Shown: one piece after another, positions 17,483-26,880 of the stretch
How the letters are laid out: the number at the start of each line of letters is the position of its first letter
Numbering within the stretch: position 1 is the stretch's first letter
NCBI GenBank assembly: GCA_005809105.1
Contig: SYLI01000066.1
Location: 29,242 to 93,241, forward strand
Origin: Verrucomicrobiales bacterium
GTDB lineage: Bacteria > Verrucomicrobiota > Verrucomicrobiia > Limisphaerales > UBA1100
Direction: 5' to 3'
DNA: 64,000 bases
The notes under the pieces: model-generated
Database searches by the model: none
What the model was told of the DNA's origin: nothing
What the model saw: the letters and a program-made list of their open reading frames with translations, nothing else
Translations under genes and position numbers: made by a program

Positions 17483-19843
17483 TTACTTTGCGCCAGGCTC
17501 CGCAAACTCCACTTGGGCTTCCCCAAAGAAAAGCACTCCTGAAGCCGTGCTGGCTCGGAGCGTGAGCGGCATGTTAAAGGGCCCCAGCTCCGAGCCCAGT
17601 TCGACGCGCAGCTCGCCCTCCTCGACGCCGGCGGCCAGCATGAGTGCGGGTGCCTTGATGCCGCGCATGTGGGCGGGCACCAGAAGTTCCACCTTCATGG
17701 GTCCGGCTCCAAGTTGCGGCGCGCGCCGAACGTGCACTGGCAACGTCAGGAGCGCATTGGGCCTTGCCAGATAGGACGGCGAGGCAATCGACAGCGCCAC
17801 CAGGTTCTCCGAGGTGATGGCAATCACCTGTTCGCTGCCCTCGAAGGAACTGTAGCAGACCGTGTGCTTGCTGCCGTCAGCGTCAGTCACCACCGTAGTG
17901 AGCATGATCTGGATGCGGCTCGTGCGTCCGATTTCCATCCGTGCGGGGTAAGTGATCGGATAATCAAACTCGGTCGTCCCCGCTGGCAACTCGAGAATGG
18001 GCCCCCTGACGCCTTGCACGTGGCGGCCCTGCTTGTCGGCCAGGCGTGCGACAAAGGGCCCGGCCACGCCACCCGGTTGAATCTTGTAGTGGCGGCTCAC
18101 GACGGTGCCGGTGGGCTGGCTTGTGGCCAGTTGGAACTGACCGGTGAACTTGAAGGGCGTGGGCAGCCCCACCGCAACCAGGACATGATCGGCTGACGCC
18201 TGACTCAATCCCCGGATGGCCAGGGCTTCTCGTGTGGCGTTCCTGTCGGCCAGTGTGGCTTCGCCGCGCACCGTTACCCGATGCGTCGCGATGGTACTAC
18301 TCTGCGGCGCAGAAAGGGTAACGTCGGCGTGTGGCTGGCCGGGGGGAATCACCAGACCCGTTGCGCTCATCCCGGCCGGAAGGCCGGAAAGCGTGAGTCG
18401 AACTTCTCCTGTAAAACCGCCCATCCGCTCCACACTGACCCTCAGCTTGGGGTTGGGTGTGGCGGGCTTCTTGGGATCGTCGGTCTTGGGGGCTTCGCGC
18501 AGAAGGGTGAGGGTTTCCGATCCCAGAGTGAGCTTAAAATCCGGCGAAGACATTGCCGTGGCACGCAGGCGGTAGGCAAAGGCAGGACCGCCGCGCGAAG
18601 CAAACCGGTCGGAAACCCGGACGCGGTACACGCCGGCCTTGGGGGGCGTGAAGACGAGCAGCGGATCGGGCTGATCGCTGGTGCGGTCGTCATTCGTGGC
18701 CAGCACCGTTCCCGCCTCATCGAGAATGCGCAACACGCCATCGAGCGGACTCTCCAGCCGCGCGGCGATGAGGTCGAGCGTCACGGGCACTTTCTCCGCC
18801 AGCCGCAGGGACCATTCGTCTGTTTCGCCGGGCTTCTCCACGCGGCCGTTGAGCATCAGGGGCACTGACTGCGGTGCTGCGGGTGCCGGTTCCACGATCT
18901 CAGAAAGCTCATCCACATGAAGCCGGATGCGTCCCAACGATCGCCCGGCATCCTTGAGTTCCACCCATTGAAACTCTCCTGGCAGGTCGGCAAGCCGGGC
19001 CGCGCAAGGCTGTGCGGCAAGCCCCGGGCCTTGGATGCGTAGATCGAGGGGCTGGCCTCTCTTTCCTCCCAACGGAAAAGCGTGATCCACACGGCCTCCG
19101 CTCTGAAGGGTAAGGCGGTAGACATAATGCTGAAGTCCTCCGTGGCTGGCGTCGGTGATGCGAATCGTGTGCGGACCGGCAACCGCCGCTGTGAACCACC
19201 GGCGGGGATCGCCGCGCCGAGGGCTGCCCGTCAGTCGGACAGGCTGGCCGGCGGGGTCGAGCACGGTGAGCACGGCTTCAAGCGGCGAACCCAGTTGGCG
19301 GGTGGCCGCGTCGCAGACGATGGTCTCTCCCTCCTTGGCCGCGAAGGTCCATTCATCCACGTCCTCGCGTGGGAAAATGCGCCCATTGACGGTGACGGGC
19401 AGGGCGACCGTCTGGTGGATCGGCCGTCCGGCCGCCTCCACTTCCACGACTTCCGGAAGGTCGCCCACCACAAAGGGCAGCGAGGGGCTCGTGCCCTGTG
19501 AGGTCCAGCATCGGGCGCGCTGCTCGTCCAAGGGGGCATCGGCCCCGATCACCAGTCGGGCGGCGTAATCCCGTGGGTAATTCTCCCCCGCCTGAGAGTC
19601 CGGTTGGGGAATGATCGGCCCTTCAAACCAGACGATGCGGGTTTCCTGAATGGTTCCTGGAAACCGGATGCCGCGCCCCAACATCTCAAAGTGCGCCTGA
19701 TCGTGGAAATTGAGTCCCCCGACTCGCACCTCCACGGTCGTGCCGCGCTGTCCACCGGCAGGAAAAAGATAGACCAGTTGCGGAGGCTGGGCCCCAAGAT
19801 TGGCCAGGGTGCCCGCCAGCAGAATGGCCGAAACCCGGCGCAT
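17483..19843 (-). CDS. Secreted PPC-domain protein of planctomycete/verrucomicrobial type
   Basis: This is a 786-residue exported protein with a short signal peptide (AILLAGTLANLGAQPPQ). An IPT/TIG-like N-terminal region (YLFPAGGQRGTTVEVRVGGLNF) is followed by two bacterial pre-peptidase C-terminal (PPC) domains. The first is around residues 155-250 (DEWTFAAKEGETIVCDA) and the second around 335-430 (DEWSLRLAEKVPVTLDL to VYRVRVSDRF). The C-terminal 350 residues look like beta-sandwich modules. No protease domain is present. Such proteins are commonly encoded beside DUF1501 and DUF1549/DUF1553 proteins, as here. The function is not established. Confidence 0.8.
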   Translation of the reverse strand: MRRVSAILLAGTLANLGAQPPQLVYLFPAGGQRGTTVEVRVGGLNFHDQAHFEMLGRGIRFPGTIQETRIVWFEGPIIPQPDSQAGENYPRDYAARLVIGADAPLDEQRARCWTSQGTSPSLPFVVGDLPEVVEVEAAGRPIHQTVALPVTVNGRIFPREDVDEWTFAAKEGETIVCDAATRQLGSPLEAVLTVLDPAGQPVRLTGSPRRGDPRRWFTAAVAGPHTIRITDASHGGLQHYVYRLTLQSGGRVDHAFPLGGKRGQPLDLRIQGPGLAAQPCAARLADLPGEFQWVELKDAGRSLGRIRLHVDELSEIVEPAPAAPQSVPLMLNGRVEKPGETDEWSLRLAEKVPVTLDLIAARLESPLDGVLRILDEAGTVLATNDDRTSDQPDPLLVFTPPKAGVYRVRVSDRFASRGGPAFAYRLRATAMSSPDFKLTLGSETLTLLREAPKTDDPKKPATPNPKLRVSVERMGGFTGEVRLTLSGLPAGMSATGLVIPPGQPHADVTLSAPQSSTIATHRVTVRGEATLADRNATREALAIRGLSQASADHVLVAVGLPTPFKFTGQFQLATSQPTGTVVSRHYKIQPGGVAGPFVARLADKQGRHVQGVRGPILELPAGTTEFDYPITYPARMEIGRTSRIQIMLTTVVTDADGSKHTVCYSSFEGSEQVIAITSENLVALSIASPSYLARPNALLTLPVHVRRAPQLGAGPMKVELLVPAHMRGIKAPALMLAAGVEEGELRVELGSELGPFNMPLTLRASTASGVLFFGEAQVEFAEPGAK

Positions 19844-19848
19844 GTTGT

Positions 19849-21183
19849 TTAAAGAAGTTCCTTAATCACGCGGCCGTTGTTGGAGAGCATGATGGGCCGT
19901 CCTTCGGGGGTGCGCATCTCGCCCATGGGATTGAGACCCATCAAGTGATAGAAGGTCGCCGCAAGATCCTCCGGGCCGTAGGGATTGTCGGCGGGATCCT
20001 GCGCCCAGCGATCGCTCTTGCCGACAACACGCCCGCCATGGATGCCGCCGCCGCCCAAGGCCACGGTGAAACACCGGCTCCAGTGGTCGCGGCCGGCTTC
20101 CTGATTGATGCGCGGCGTGCGGCCAAACTCGCCCGTGAGCACCACGATCGTCTTCTTCAGCAGGCCGCGGTTGGAGAGGTCCGTAAAAAGCGTCGACACC
20201 GCCATGTCAAACTTGGGCAGCAAATCATCGCGCAGGGTCTTGAAGTTTTCCGTGTGAGTGTCCCAGTTGGTGTGATCCACCGTGACGCAGCGCACGCCGG
20301 CCTCCACCAGGCGCCGAGCCATGAGACAGGATTGGCCAAGCGAGTTGCGCCCGAAGGCGTCGCGGGTCTTCGCGGGCTCCGCATCGATGTCAAAGGCCTT
20401 CTTGGCCGCAGGCGAGGTCATCAGATCCACAGCGCGTTGAGAGAACACGCTCAGGGCTCGCGTGTCGGCATTGGCCCGCGCCTCCGCGGACTTCTGGAAC
20501 CGGTCCACGCGGGCAAGCAGGGCGCGCCGGTCGCCAAGGCGTTGGGCGTCCAGAGCCAGGGGAGGCGATAGATCGGGCACGGCAAATCCCGGGGTGGCGG
20601 GGTCGGCTTCGATGGTGAAGGGCACCGCAGAGGCTCCAAGGAAGGCGGAGCTGCCGCTGTTGTGCATGCCCGGAAGGCAGACATAAGGCGGGACGGGGCC
20701 GCGCGGCCCCAGTTTATGGGCGATCACCGATCCGAAGGAGGGGTGCAGGTTGTTGGGTTTGAGGCCGCCATTAAAGGATGCGCCAGGGTGGTAGCCGGTG
20801 AGCATGTAATGATCCGCCGGACCGTGGCCTGCGTCATGATGGGTGAAGGAGCGGATGAGGGAGAACTTGTCCATCACCTTGGCCACTTGAGGCAGTTGGT
20901 CGCACACGTGCACCCCGGGCACATTGGTGGCGATGGGATTGAAGGGGCCGCGGATGTCGGAAGGGGAGTCGGGCTTCAAATCGAACGTGTCGATGGTGCT
21001 CATGCCGCCCTTGAGAAAGATGTAAATCAAAGACACATCATCCCTGGCAGGGTCGGCATGGCCGGTCTCTTCCGCGTGCAGCAACTGGTTCAGCGAGAGC
21101 GAAGCCCCCAGTCCACCGGCCACGCCCACGCGCAAAAAGTCGCGCCGCGCCAGTCCATCGCAGTAGGAAACGTTGGTTTTCAC
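19849..21183 (-). CDS. DUF1501 family protein (sulfatase-like fold, Tat signal)
   Basis: DUF1501 proteins are exported, alkaline-phosphatase-superfamily-like proteins that are abundant in Planctomycetes and Verrucomicrobia. A Tat signal (CDGLARRDFLRVGVAGGLG) starts the protein, IYIFLKGGMSTIDTFDLKP follows, and the C-terminal part has VVLTGEFGRTPRINQEAGRD followed by HWSRCFTVALGGGGIHGG. I start at GTG 21183, 12 bases after a GGGGAAG; a GTG at 21213 is the alternative. The gene lies 42 bp after the DUF1549/DUF1553 gene and five bases before the PPC-protein gene, forming one operon. The molecular activity is unknown. Confidence 0.87.
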   Translation of the reverse strand: MKTNVSYCDGLARRDFLRVGVAGGLGASLSLNQLLHAEETGHADPARDDVSLIYIFLKGGMSTIDTFDLKPDSPSDIRGPFNPIATNVPGVHVCDQLPQVAKVMDKFSLIRSFTHHDAGHGPADHYMLTGYHPGASFNGGLKPNNLHPSFGSVIAHKLGPRGPVPPYVCLPGMHNSGSSAFLGASAVPFTIEADPATPGFAVPDLSPPLALDAQRLGDRRALLARVDRFQKSAEARANADTRALSVFSQRAVDLMTSPAAKKAFDIDAEPAKTRDAFGRNSLGQSCLMARRLVEAGVRCVTVDHTNWDTHTENFKTLRDDLLPKFDMAVSTLFTDLSNRGLLKKTIVVLTGEFGRTPRINQEAGRDHWSRCFTVALGGGGIHGGRVVGKSDRWAQDPADNPYGPEDLAATFYHLMGLNPMGEMRTPEGRPIMLSNNGRVIKELL

Positions 21184-21225
21184 GAGTTCTTCCCCGTTGC
21201 TTTGACGCCACACGCGCTCATAGCT

Positions 21226-23418
21226 TCAGTGGTTGAAGATAAATTCCAAGGTGTTCAGCAATGACCAAGCCAGGTCTTCGGCGGCCTGCCTCCTCTGAAA
21301 CCGCCGGCTGCCCAGGAACTCCAGCCCCACGTCGCGTTCTGAGGGCGAGGGGAACCGGCTGAAAAAGGTCAGGTACAATTCATCGAGCAGTTCGGCGTCA
21401 TCGGGCTTGGCTTCTTCCGTGCGCGCCACCCGGCCGGCGGCGTGCGCAATCTTCGCGTGAACGCCCGGTCCGTTCATCAGGTGCAAGACCTGCGAGATGC
21501 TCGCGCCCGTGCTGCGCTCGCACTCGCAGGCGGTGATTCGCGAAGGCCGGCCGAATAGTTTGAGGAAGTAGTGCTGTACCTGGCTGTCCCAGAGTTGCAC
21601 GGCACGCACGCCCGCGGGTGTGCCGGGAAATTTCTCGGGCACGCCCGTGGTGTCGCAAACCGCGTCCATCAACACCTCGGCCGGAAGGCGCCGGAAGAGA
21701 GCGCGAGAATAGTTTTGATCATCGGCCTCATTGGAAATCTGAGGCTGGGAAGAGAGCTGGTAGGTGCGCGAGGCGGCGATGATGCGGATGAGGGCCTTGG
21801 CGCTGAACTTGTCTTTAACCAGCCGGGCGGCAAGGGCGTCGAGCAACTCAGGATTGGTGGGGGGATTAGTGGCGCGCACATCGTCCACCGGCTCAATGAT
21901 CCCGCGGCCCAGGAAATGCGCCCAGACTCGATTGGCCATGTGGCGCGCGAACCATGGATTGCCCGGTGCCACCAGCCAGTCGGCCAGCGCGCGGCGGCGG
22001 TCCTGCGGATCGTCCGCATCGGCCTTTGCCGGCATCAGCGAGCCCAGTGGATGAGGAAAAACCGGTTTCCCGGTCCGGGGATGTGACTGCGTCGTGCCGC
22101 CCTCGGCGAACAGGGATTCGTCGGCGTCCTTTCCCTTGAATTTCACCTGCTGGAAAAAACCGCGCATGCCGTAGTAGTCCTGTTGCGTCCAGCGGTCGAA
22201 GGGGTGCTGGTGGCACTCTGCACAGGTGATCCGAACCCCCATGAACACTTGGGAGGTGGTGGCGGCCATGTCGCCCGGACGCGCGAGGACTTTGAAAAAA
22301 TATCCAGCCGGCTGATCTGCAATTCTCCCTTCGGCCGTGAGTAGCTCTTGGGCGAACTGGTCCAGGGGCTTGTCCTCGGCCACAGATCGATGAATCCATT
22401 CGTAATAGGTTCGTGCGCTCTTGTGGCCCAGTGCGAGCCGGTCAACGCGCAGCAGGTCAGCCCATTTCAACGCCCAATAGTCTGCGTACTCTGGCCGTGC
22501 CAGCAATTCGTCCACCAGCGCGGCGCGCTTGTCGGGCGCCTTGCTCGACAGAAACCGCCGGGCTTCGGCTGACGTGGGCAGCTTGCCCACAATATCCAGA
22601 TACGCGCGCCTGAGATACTCGGCGTCCTGGGCTGTCTCGGAGGGCTGCACGTTAAGGCGCCTTAGTTGAGCGTCCACCAGCGGGTCGATGAAATTGTGAA
22701 CCGGGCGTTGTGTGAACGGGCCTGAGTTGCCGGGTTGCGGGATGAGCGCGTGAAACACGCCGACGGCCCCGCGATACCTCGCCATCACCGTGGCTTGTCC
22801 CACTTTGCTGCCAGCCGTGACGCGCCCAGCCTCATTAACCTGCGCCATCTCTCCATTGTTCGATTGGAAAACCGAAAGCCAGGTGACATCCTCCGAGCTC
22901 CCGTCGGCATACTGCGCCCAGACCTTCAAGGCTGCTTGACCACCAAACGCGAGCGTCTGCCGTGCGGGCTCCAGGCGCAGGTGCGAGAGCTCCGGGCGGA
23001 CGCCCGATGTAAAGGCCAGCCCTCCGGCGACCCAGTCGCGCAAGAGCGCATACTCGCGGGACTTGAGCGCGACCCGCACGCCCCCGCCATGCCCCACCTC
23101 GCCCGTGACCTTTCGTAGCAACAGGCTGTTCTCAGGCGCCGTCGCGGAAATCCGCCGGCCGCGGCTTTCTTGGATCAGCGCCGCGAAATCCGCCTCGGGG
23201 TCGTTGCCAAAGATCGACAACTTGAACCCATTTTGACCATCCGCCTTGCCGTGACAGGCCGAGCCGTTGCAGCCAAACCGACTGAGCACGGGCATGACAT
23301 CATGCACAAAATCCACGGCGGCCGCCGCGGGTGCCATCATCCCGAGCACCCCCAAGGCAGAAGTGGCAAGCAGGCGCATGCCGCGCACACGCGAGGGCTG
23401 TGGAATCGGGTTGGGCAT
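21226..23418 (-). CDS. DUF1549/DUF1553 protein with cytochrome-like N-terminus and Big_2-like domain
   Basis: This is a large exported protein of the PVC-type family. After a signal peptide (LLATSALGVLGMMAPAAAAVD) comes a haem-type segment, FGCNGSACHGKADGQNGFKL, in which the cysteine spacing is CX4CH rather than CXXCH. A Big_2-like domain follows (DGSSEDVTWLSVFQSNN), then DUF1549 with ITCAECHQHPFDRWTQQDY (a true CXXCH), and DUF1553 with VWAHFLGRGIIEPVDDVRATNPP. The start is uncertain: I chose ATG 23418; ATG 23463 and 23379 are also in frame, and the frame is open to 23535. It heads a three-gene operon and faces the tetR operator. Confidence 0.84.
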   Translation of the reverse strand: MPNPIPQPSRVRGMRLLATSALGVLGMMAPAAAAVDFVHDVMPVLSRFGCNGSACHGKADGQNGFKLSIFGNDPEADFAALIQESRGRRISATAPENSLLLRKVTGEVGHGGGVRVALKSREYALLRDWVAGGLAFTSGVRPELSHLRLEPARQTLAFGGQAALKVWAQYADGSSEDVTWLSVFQSNNGEMAQVNEAGRVTAGSKVGQATVMARYRGAVGVFHALIPQPGNSGPFTQRPVHNFIDPLVDAQLRRLNVQPSETAQDAEYLRRAYLDIVGKLPTSAEARRFLSSKAPDKRAALVDELLARPEYADYWALKWADLLRVDRLALGHKSARTYYEWIHRSVAEDKPLDQFAQELLTAEGRIADQPAGYFFKVLARPGDMAATTSQVFMGVRITCAECHQHPFDRWTQQDYYGMRGFFQQVKFKGKDADESLFAEGGTTQSHPRTGKPVFPHPLGSLMPAKADADDPQDRRRALADWLVAPGNPWFARHMANRVWAHFLGRGIIEPVDDVRATNPPTNPELLDALAARLVKDKFSAKALIRIIAASRTYQLSSQPQISNEADDQNYSRALFRRLPAEVLMDAVCDTTGVPEKFPGTPAGVRAVQLWDSQVQHYFLKLFGRPSRITACECERSTGASISQVLHLMNGPGVHAKIAHAAGRVARTEEAKPDDAELLDELYLTFFSRFPSPSERDVGLEFLGSRRFQRRQAAEDLAWSLLNTLEFIFNH

Positions 23419-23545
23419 GGTGATCCGCACCGGCACGTTGGACGCAGGCCCGCCGGGATTCATGCAAACGAGTTTTGAAAGGGTGCGCCTGCCCGGAAGG
23501 GGCTGCCGGCTTGACTTCGGGGGAGGACAGTGCAAGCTGTCGGTC

Positions 23546-23567
23546 GTTTCAATCGTTCGATTGAAAC
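23546..23567. promoter_or_regulatory. Palindromic operator between DUF1549 gene and tetR
   Basis: An inverted repeat has two perfect 10-bp arms, GTTTCAATCG and CGATTGAAAC, around a two-base centre (TT). It lies 7 bp before the tetR start codon in the divergent intergenic region. The size and symmetry are typical of TetR-family operators. Its position so close to the start suggests it overlaps the transcription start of the tetR-efflux operon, where repressor binding would block transcription. It could also influence the divergent DUF1549 gene. Confidence 0.75.
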
Positions 23568-23573
23568 AGATGG

Positions 23574-24218
23574 ATGAAACCGGTTGACACCAAGACGCAC
23601 ATCCTCAACGCCGCGGAGGAGCTCTTTGCGCTGCGGGGGCCGCATGGCACCTCGCTGCGCCAGGTCATCGTGCGGGCGCGGGTGAATCTGGCGGCCGTCC
23701 ACTATCACTTCGGCAGCAAGGAATCGGTGCTCGAGGCCGTGCTGGCGCGCCGACTGGTTCCGCTCAATGCGGAGCGGCTCGCACTGATCGAGGCGCACGA
23801 ACGGGCGCGCGGCGGTCGCGCCGTGCCGCTCGAGTTGATCCTGGAGTCACTCGTCGCACCGGCCTTGCGGCTGAGCCGCGACCCTCGGAAGGGCGGGGGC
23901 ACCTTCATGCGCCTTCTGGGCCGGTGTTTCACCGAGCCCGATCCGGCCATTCAGGCGATGCTCACGCGCCAGTTCAGCGGAGTGGCCGACCACTTCACCC
24001 CGGCATTTCGGCGGGCGCTGCCCGGCCTGCCTGCGGTCGAACTCTTCTGGCGACTTCATTTCCTGGTGGGTGCTATGGGCCATACGATGGCGGACGCCGA
24101 ACGGCTTCGGACTTTTTCGGGCGGCCTCTGCAATCCGGATGACACTGAGGGCACCATCGCGCGGCTGGTGTCGTTTCTCACGGCGGGGCTCCGTGCGAAA
24201 GTTCCGGAGGTTAAATGA
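23574..24218 (+). CDS. TetR-family transcriptional regulator of the efflux operon
   Basis: This is a 214-residue TetR repressor. The N-terminal HTH covers about residues 5-52 (DTKTHILNAAEELFALRG, then SLRQVIVRARVNLAAVHYHFGSKESVLEAVL). The C-terminal ligand domain contains AMGHTMADAERLRTFSGG and resembles regulators of RND pumps. Its stop overlaps the start of the outer-membrane factor gene (AATGATG), so the regulator is the first gene of the operon it probably controls. A palindrome at 23546-23567 is its likely binding site. The inducer is unknown. Confidence 0.9.
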   Translation: MKPVDTKTHILNAAEELFALRGPHGTSLRQVIVRARVNLAAVHYHFGSKESVLEAVLARRLVPLNAERLALIEAHERARGGRAVPLELILESLVAPALRLSRDPRKGGGTFMRLLGRCFTEPDPAIQAMLTRQFSGVADHFTPAFRRALPGLPAVELFWRLHFLVGAMGHTMADAERLRTFSGGLCNPDDTEGTIARLVSFLTAGLRAKVPEVK

Positions 24219-25642
24219 TGCGCGCCCTTTCACTGCTGCTCTTGTTGCCGCTGGCTTGCCGCCTCCCCTTGCCGGAGCGAGCCGAGCCTATGGGCGATCT
24301 TCCCCTCGTTTGGCAGACTCCAGCTCATTCCACCAATGAACCGCCGTCGGACTGGTGGAGGCAATGGGGCAGCGATGAACTGGCGTCCTTCGTGGCAGAA
24401 GCCTTAAAGGCCAGCCCCAATGTCAAGGTGGCTCAGGCAAGGGTGGAACAGGCGCGGCTGCGCGCAGAGTTGGCGGGGGCGGAGTTGATGCCACAGGCCA
24501 GCGTGTCGCTGGAGGGCAATCGGCAGCAGAACAACTTCATCGGCCTGCCCATTCCGGGGGATACCGGCGGCGTGCTGACGTCGCGGTCCACCTCCTACAG
24601 GTTATCGTTTGCCACCAGTTGGGAACTGGATCTCTGGGGGCGCATTCGCGCAGGCCAATTGGCGGCGCTGGCGGATGCCGACGCGACCGGTGCCGACCTT
24701 GAGGGAGCGCGGCAGTCGCTTGCCGCCCACACGGCGCGAGCGTGGGTGTTGCTGGCCGAATCGCGCCGGCAGACCGGGTTGGTAGAAGCCCATCTGAAAA
24801 TTGCGGAGGCCTCAGCCCAACAAGCGCAAGTGCGATACGAGCTGGGGGTGCGCCCGGCGCTGGATCTCCATCTGGCTCAAACACACTTGGCGATTCTGCG
24901 CTCTCAACTCGAGCAATGGGGCGTGGCGAAGGCGTCGGCCGTGCGTCAGCTCGAAGTCCTTCTGGGGCGATATCCCAAAGGGGCCATCCCAGAGCCCGCC
25001 GACTTTCCTCGTCCTCTCGATGCCGTTCCGGCGGGCCTGCCCTCGGGCCTGCTCGGGCGCCGGCCGGACATCGTCGCCGCGCGATTGCGTCTGCTTTCCA
25101 GCGACGCGCGCGTCCTGGAGGCGCGGGCCGAGTGGTACCCCAAACTGAGCCTCACCGCCTCCACGGGCATTGCCAGCCCTGAATTGGAAAGGCTGCTCGA
25201 CAACGACCTGAGCGTATGGTCCTTGGGCGCCAATCTGCTGCAGCCGCTCTTCGCCGGCGGCAGGCTGCGCGCCAATCTGAAGCTGAAGGAATCGATGGCT
25301 GGCGAAGCGGTGGCCGCCTACCGCGGGGTGGTGCTCAACGCTTTTGCCGAAGTGGAGACGGCACTGGCCACTGAGGGATTGCTCGCCGCCCGTCACCAGA
25401 AACTGGAGTCGGCTGTGGCGCTGGCCACCGGGACGCTGCGGCTGGCGCAAGATCGGCATGGCCGGGGTCTGGAGCCTTTCTTGACCGTCGTGGATGCGCA
25501 AGCGCGGATCACCGAAACCCAATCGCAGCGCATCGCCGTGCAGCGACAGCGGCTGGAGAACCGGATTAATCTGCATCTGGCATTGGGTGGCGGGTTCGTC
25601 GCGGCCAATCCCGACTCGGTTTCCCAAAAGGCGCGGCCATGA
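24215..25642 (+). CDS. RND efflux outer-membrane lipoprotein (NodT/OprM family)
   Basis: This is the outer-membrane channel of a tripartite efflux pump. The 475-residue protein begins with a lipoprotein signal (LLLLLPLAC, lipid cysteine at residue 15). It has two outer-membrane-efflux repeats with long helices (VAQARVEQARLRAELAGAEL, SWELDLWGRIRAGQLAAL) and the mid-protein RRPDIVAARLRL segment typical of the NodT group. PLFAGGRLRANLKLKESM marks the second repeat. The gene overlaps tetR upstream and the adaptor gene downstream by four bases each. Confidence 0.93.
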   Translation: MMRALSLLLLLPLACRLPLPERAEPMGDLPLVWQTPAHSTNEPPSDWWRQWGSDELASFVAEALKASPNVKVAQARVEQARLRAELAGAELMPQASVSLEGNRQQNNFIGLPIPGDTGGVLTSRSTSYRLSFATSWELDLWGRIRAGQLAALADADATGADLEGARQSLAAHTARAWVLLAESRRQTGLVEAHLKIAEASAQQAQVRYELGVRPALDLHLAQTHLAILRSQLEQWGVAKASAVRQLEVLLGRYPKGAIPEPADFPRPLDAVPAGLPSGLLGRRPDIVAARLRLLSSDARVLEARAEWYPKLSLTASTGIASPELERLLDNDLSVWSLGANLLQPLFAGGRLRANLKLKESMAGEAVAAYRGVVLNAFAEVETALATEGLLAARHQKLESAVALATGTLRLAQDRHGRGLEPFLTVVDAQARITETQSQRIAVQRQRLENRINLHLALGGGFVAANPDSVSQKARP

Positions 25643-26880
25643 TTCGCCGGATTCTCCAAATTCTACTTCCCGTCGTGGCGATCGCCCTTGCGTGCCTGGG
25701 TGCGCTCTGGCTGCTGCACAACCGTAAGGTCGTGGCGCAGGCGCCGATTGAAAAATTCAGGCCCCGCGTTGTCGTGGCGCGGGCGACCTTGCGCGAGTAC
25801 CAGCCGGTGGTGCGTTCGCAAGGGGTGGTGCTGCCGCGCAGCGAGACGGGACTCACCCCGGAGGTGTCCGGGCGCGTGACATGGACAAGCGAGCGGCTGG
25901 TCGTGGGCGGGCACTTCAACCAGGCAGAGCCGCTCGTGCGCCTGGACGACACCGATTACCGGCTGGCCATGGCCACCTCGCGGGCGGCCATGACCAACGC
26001 GATTGCCCAGCTCGCCCAGGCGCAGGCGCGATTCGAGTTGGAAAGCGCAGAGTCGGCGGCGGCGCGTGCCGAATGGAAACTGCTGGGGCGGGCAGGGGAG
26101 CCTCCCGCGCTGGCCTTGCGACTGCCGCAAATCAAGGAGGCGCAGGCGGGGGCAGAGGCGGCCCGGGCCAACTACGAGTCGGCCCAGGCATCGCTGATGC
26201 TGGCATCCAACCACGTTGCGCGATGCGTGCTCATGGCGCCCTTTGACGGCCGCGTGGCCCAGCAGCACGTGGTGGCAGGCCAGTTTGCCGCCTTGGGTTC
26301 GGTGCTGGCGCGGCTGCAGCCGGTGGACTCTGCTGAAGTGCGCCTTCCACTCGCGCTGGGAGATTTTGCACACCTGGGAATTTCCAACGCGTTCGCCGGC
26401 GGCACCAACCTCGTGGATGGTCCGGCCCTCACGCTCAAGGCCACCCATCGTGGCGCAACCGAAGAATGGATCGGACAGATCCTGCGGGTGGAAGGCGAGG
26501 TGAACCCCGGCACCCGCATGATGTCGGTGGTGGTGTCGCTGGCCGATCCGTATCGCCGCGAGAAGGGGGCCGTCGGCGCCGTGGCCAGTTTCGGGACATT
26601 TGTGCGCGCGGAAATCCGGGCAACGCCGCTGGCGTTTGTCGCTGTGCTGCCTGCGTCGGTGCTGCGCGAGGGCCGTGCGGGGCCGGAGGTCTATCTGCTC
26701 TCGAGCGAACGCAAGCTGCACGCCCGGCCGGTCAAGGTTGCCTGGCGCACGCGCCATGAAGTGGTGATCAGCGAGGGCGTCCAGGCGGGTGAAGAAGTGT
26801 GTCTCTCGGAGCTGGAGACCTTTGAGGAGGGCATGGAGGTCATCCTTGTGACCGCACCTGAGCCGGAGTCATCGCCATGA
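25639..26880 (+). CDS. RND efflux periplasmic adaptor (membrane-fusion protein)
   Basis: The adaptor bridges the inner-membrane pump and the outer-membrane channel. The 413-residue protein has an N-terminal membrane anchor (residues 5-27, ILLPVVAIALACLGALWLL). The first half of a lipoyl-like domain follows (GLTPEVSGRVTWTSERLVVGGHF), then an alpha-helical hairpin at about 105-190 rich in alanine and glutamate. The second lipoyl half (APFDGRVAQQHVVAGQFAALG) and beta-barrel and membrane-proximal domains complete it. ATGA overlaps link it to both neighbours. Confidence 0.93.
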   Translation: MIRRILQILLPVVAIALACLGALWLLHNRKVVAQAPIEKFRPRVVVARATLREYQPVVRSQGVVLPRSETGLTPEVSGRVTWTSERLVVGGHFNQAEPLVRLDDTDYRLAMATSRAAMTNAIAQLAQAQARFELESAESAAARAEWKLLGRAGEPPALALRLPQIKEAQAGAEAARANYESAQASLMLASNHVARCVLMAPFDGRVAQQHVVAGQFAALGSVLARLQPVDSAEVRLPLALGDFAHLGISNAFAGGTNLVDGPALTLKATHRGATEEWIGQILRVEGEVNPGTRMMSVVVSLADPYRREKGAVGAVASFGTFVRAEIRATPLAFVAVLPASVLREGRAGPEVYLLSSERKLHARPVKVAWRTRHEVVISEGVQAGEEVCLSELETFEEGMEVILVTAPEPESSP

